Source: an uncultured Oxalobacteraceae bacterium (GTDB lineage Bacteria > Pseudomonadota > Gammaproteobacteria > Burkholderiales > Burkholderiaceae). From it: a DNA stretch of 7,010 nt. The translations under genes were made by a program, and so were the position numbers. Position 1 is the first letter of the stretch; each line of letters opens with the position of its first letter. The notes beneath the pieces were generated by a model. That model did no database searches. It was not told where the DNA came from and was given only the letters and a program-made list of their open reading frames with translations. This document shows, piece after piece, positions 6,742 to 7,010 of this stretch. The DNA is taken from positions 1 to 7,010 of the forward strand of contig CAMLHI010000109.1 of assembly GCA_946479705.1 (NCBI GenBank). The letters run 5' to 3'.

Positions 6742-6746
6742 CCCCT
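6742..6746 (-). promoter_or_regulatory. Ribosome binding site deciding the transglycosylase start
   Basis: On the minus strand AGGGG, inside AAAGGGGAA, lies six bases before the ATG at 6735. This favours that codon over the upstream in-frame ATG at 6810. Confidence 0.75.
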
Positions 6747-6888
6747 TTGTCGCGGAAAAAGCTGTCCCGGCGCCGCGTGAAACGCAGCGGGTCTGGCTTA
6801 TGCCGTGCATCAGAAATATCGTCTATCGCCGCGTTGCGGTCGATTAACGCCGTCATTGCTTCGCTTCAGCTGGCCGTTCCCATGTGGT

Positions 6889-6941
6889 ATTGGGCGCAGT
6901 GGCTAACAACTTTGTTCGGGGGAGCTGGGCAGACGCCCAAT
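6889..6941 (-). repeat. Inverted repeat in the upstream/leader region of the transglycosylase gene
   Basis: ATTGGGCG (6889-6896) and CGCCCAAT (6934-6941) are perfect 8-bp inverted repeats with 37 bases between. The right arm can instead pair locally: TGGGC (6926-6930) with GCCCA (6935-6939) around a four-base loop, so the two structures exclude each other. No T-run follows either hairpin, so it is not an obvious attenuator. The rest of the 275-base stretch 6736-7010 holds no convincing gene. The role of the repeat is unknown. Confidence 0.4.
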
Positions 6942-6999
6942 GAAAACACTCCTTAAAAATGTCGTTGGGGCCCCGACCCCGTGAATGTATGAGACAGGC

Positions 7000-7005
7000 T
7001 AGAAT
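7000..7005 (+). promoter_or_regulatory. Candidate -10 box for a plus-strand gene starting beyond the window
   Basis: TAGAAT is one base from the TATAAT consensus and sits at the window edge, facing away from the transglycosylase gene. The expected -35 position (about 6977-6982, CCCCGT) does not match, so an activator or another sigma factor would be needed, or the match is accidental. Confidence 0.25.
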
Positions 7006-7010
7006 TGCGC

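Noticed and set aside
5743..6780. 345-codon plus-strand open frame opposite the transglycosylase gene
   Set aside because: It starts just before the minus-strand terminator hairpin and reads through it; the minus strand has the SLT motifs and a Shine-Dalgarno.
6860..6945. Minus-strand strings AGCTCCCCCGAAC, GCCACTG and GGGAACGGC, resembling parts of a cobalamin riboswitch core
   Set aside because: There is no recognisable B12 box (GCCAGGAGACCTGCC-like) at the expected place and the neighbouring core blocks are missing, and a lytic transglycosylase is not a usual B12-controlled gene. An Rfam cobalamin model run would settle it.
6729..6956. 75-codon plus-strand open frame in the transglycosylase leader
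   Set aside because: It begins inside the transglycosylase coding start on the other strand, has no Shine-Dalgarno, and has no recognisable domain.
6959..7010. Open frame starting at the ATG at 6959 and running off the window
   Set aside because: No ribosome binding site, and it would run across the candidate TAGAAT promoter box; too short to judge.

Overview
The window looks like chromosomal DNA of a GC-rich betaproteobacterium, probably family Oxalobacteraceae (Massilia/Duganella/Janthinobacterium type). I infer this from codon usage, from the ribBA-ribH-nusB order, and from a RibBA whose GTP cyclohydrolase II half is degenerate, as is common in Betaproteobacteria. No search was run, so the family placement is a judgement.

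Layout. Positions 1-1663 (minus) hold the N-terminal 554 codons of an exported M16 (pitrilysin/insulinase-like) zinc protease; its C-terminal half lies outside the window. It is divergent from a plus-strand housekeeping cluster: ribBA (1802-2914), ribH (2960-3439) and nusB (3476-3946), closely spaced and each with its own Shine-Dalgarno. RibB makes 3,4-dihydroxy-2-butanone 4-phosphate, RibH condenses it with the pyrimidine intermediate to give lumazine, and NusB is a transcription antitermination factor that is very often encoded beside ribH. No FMN riboswitch is visible in front of ribBA.

Convergent to nusB is a minus-strand gene (4056-5510) for a 484-residue protein of unknown function. It carries motifs typical of sialidase-like beta-propeller extracellular proteins, but has no recognisable signal peptide. 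It is visibly less GC-rich than the rib genes, ends at its own intrinsic terminator (3983-4024), and has an inverted pair of FNR/CRP-like 14-mers in its upstream region (5565-5607). Next is a minus-strand gene for a membrane-anchored SLT-family lytic transglycosylase (5806-6735) with a very clear terminator (5752-5779). The last 275 bases (6736-7010) are its leader and upstream region, with a long-range inverted repeat and, at the right edge, a possible promoter for a plus-strand gene outside the window.

No RNA gene, CRISPR array, transposase or prophage gene is seen. Most of the window is ordinary. The parts most worth a second look are the 484-residue gene with its upstream repeats, the degenerate cyclohydrolase half of RibBA, and the structured leader of the transglycosylase gene.
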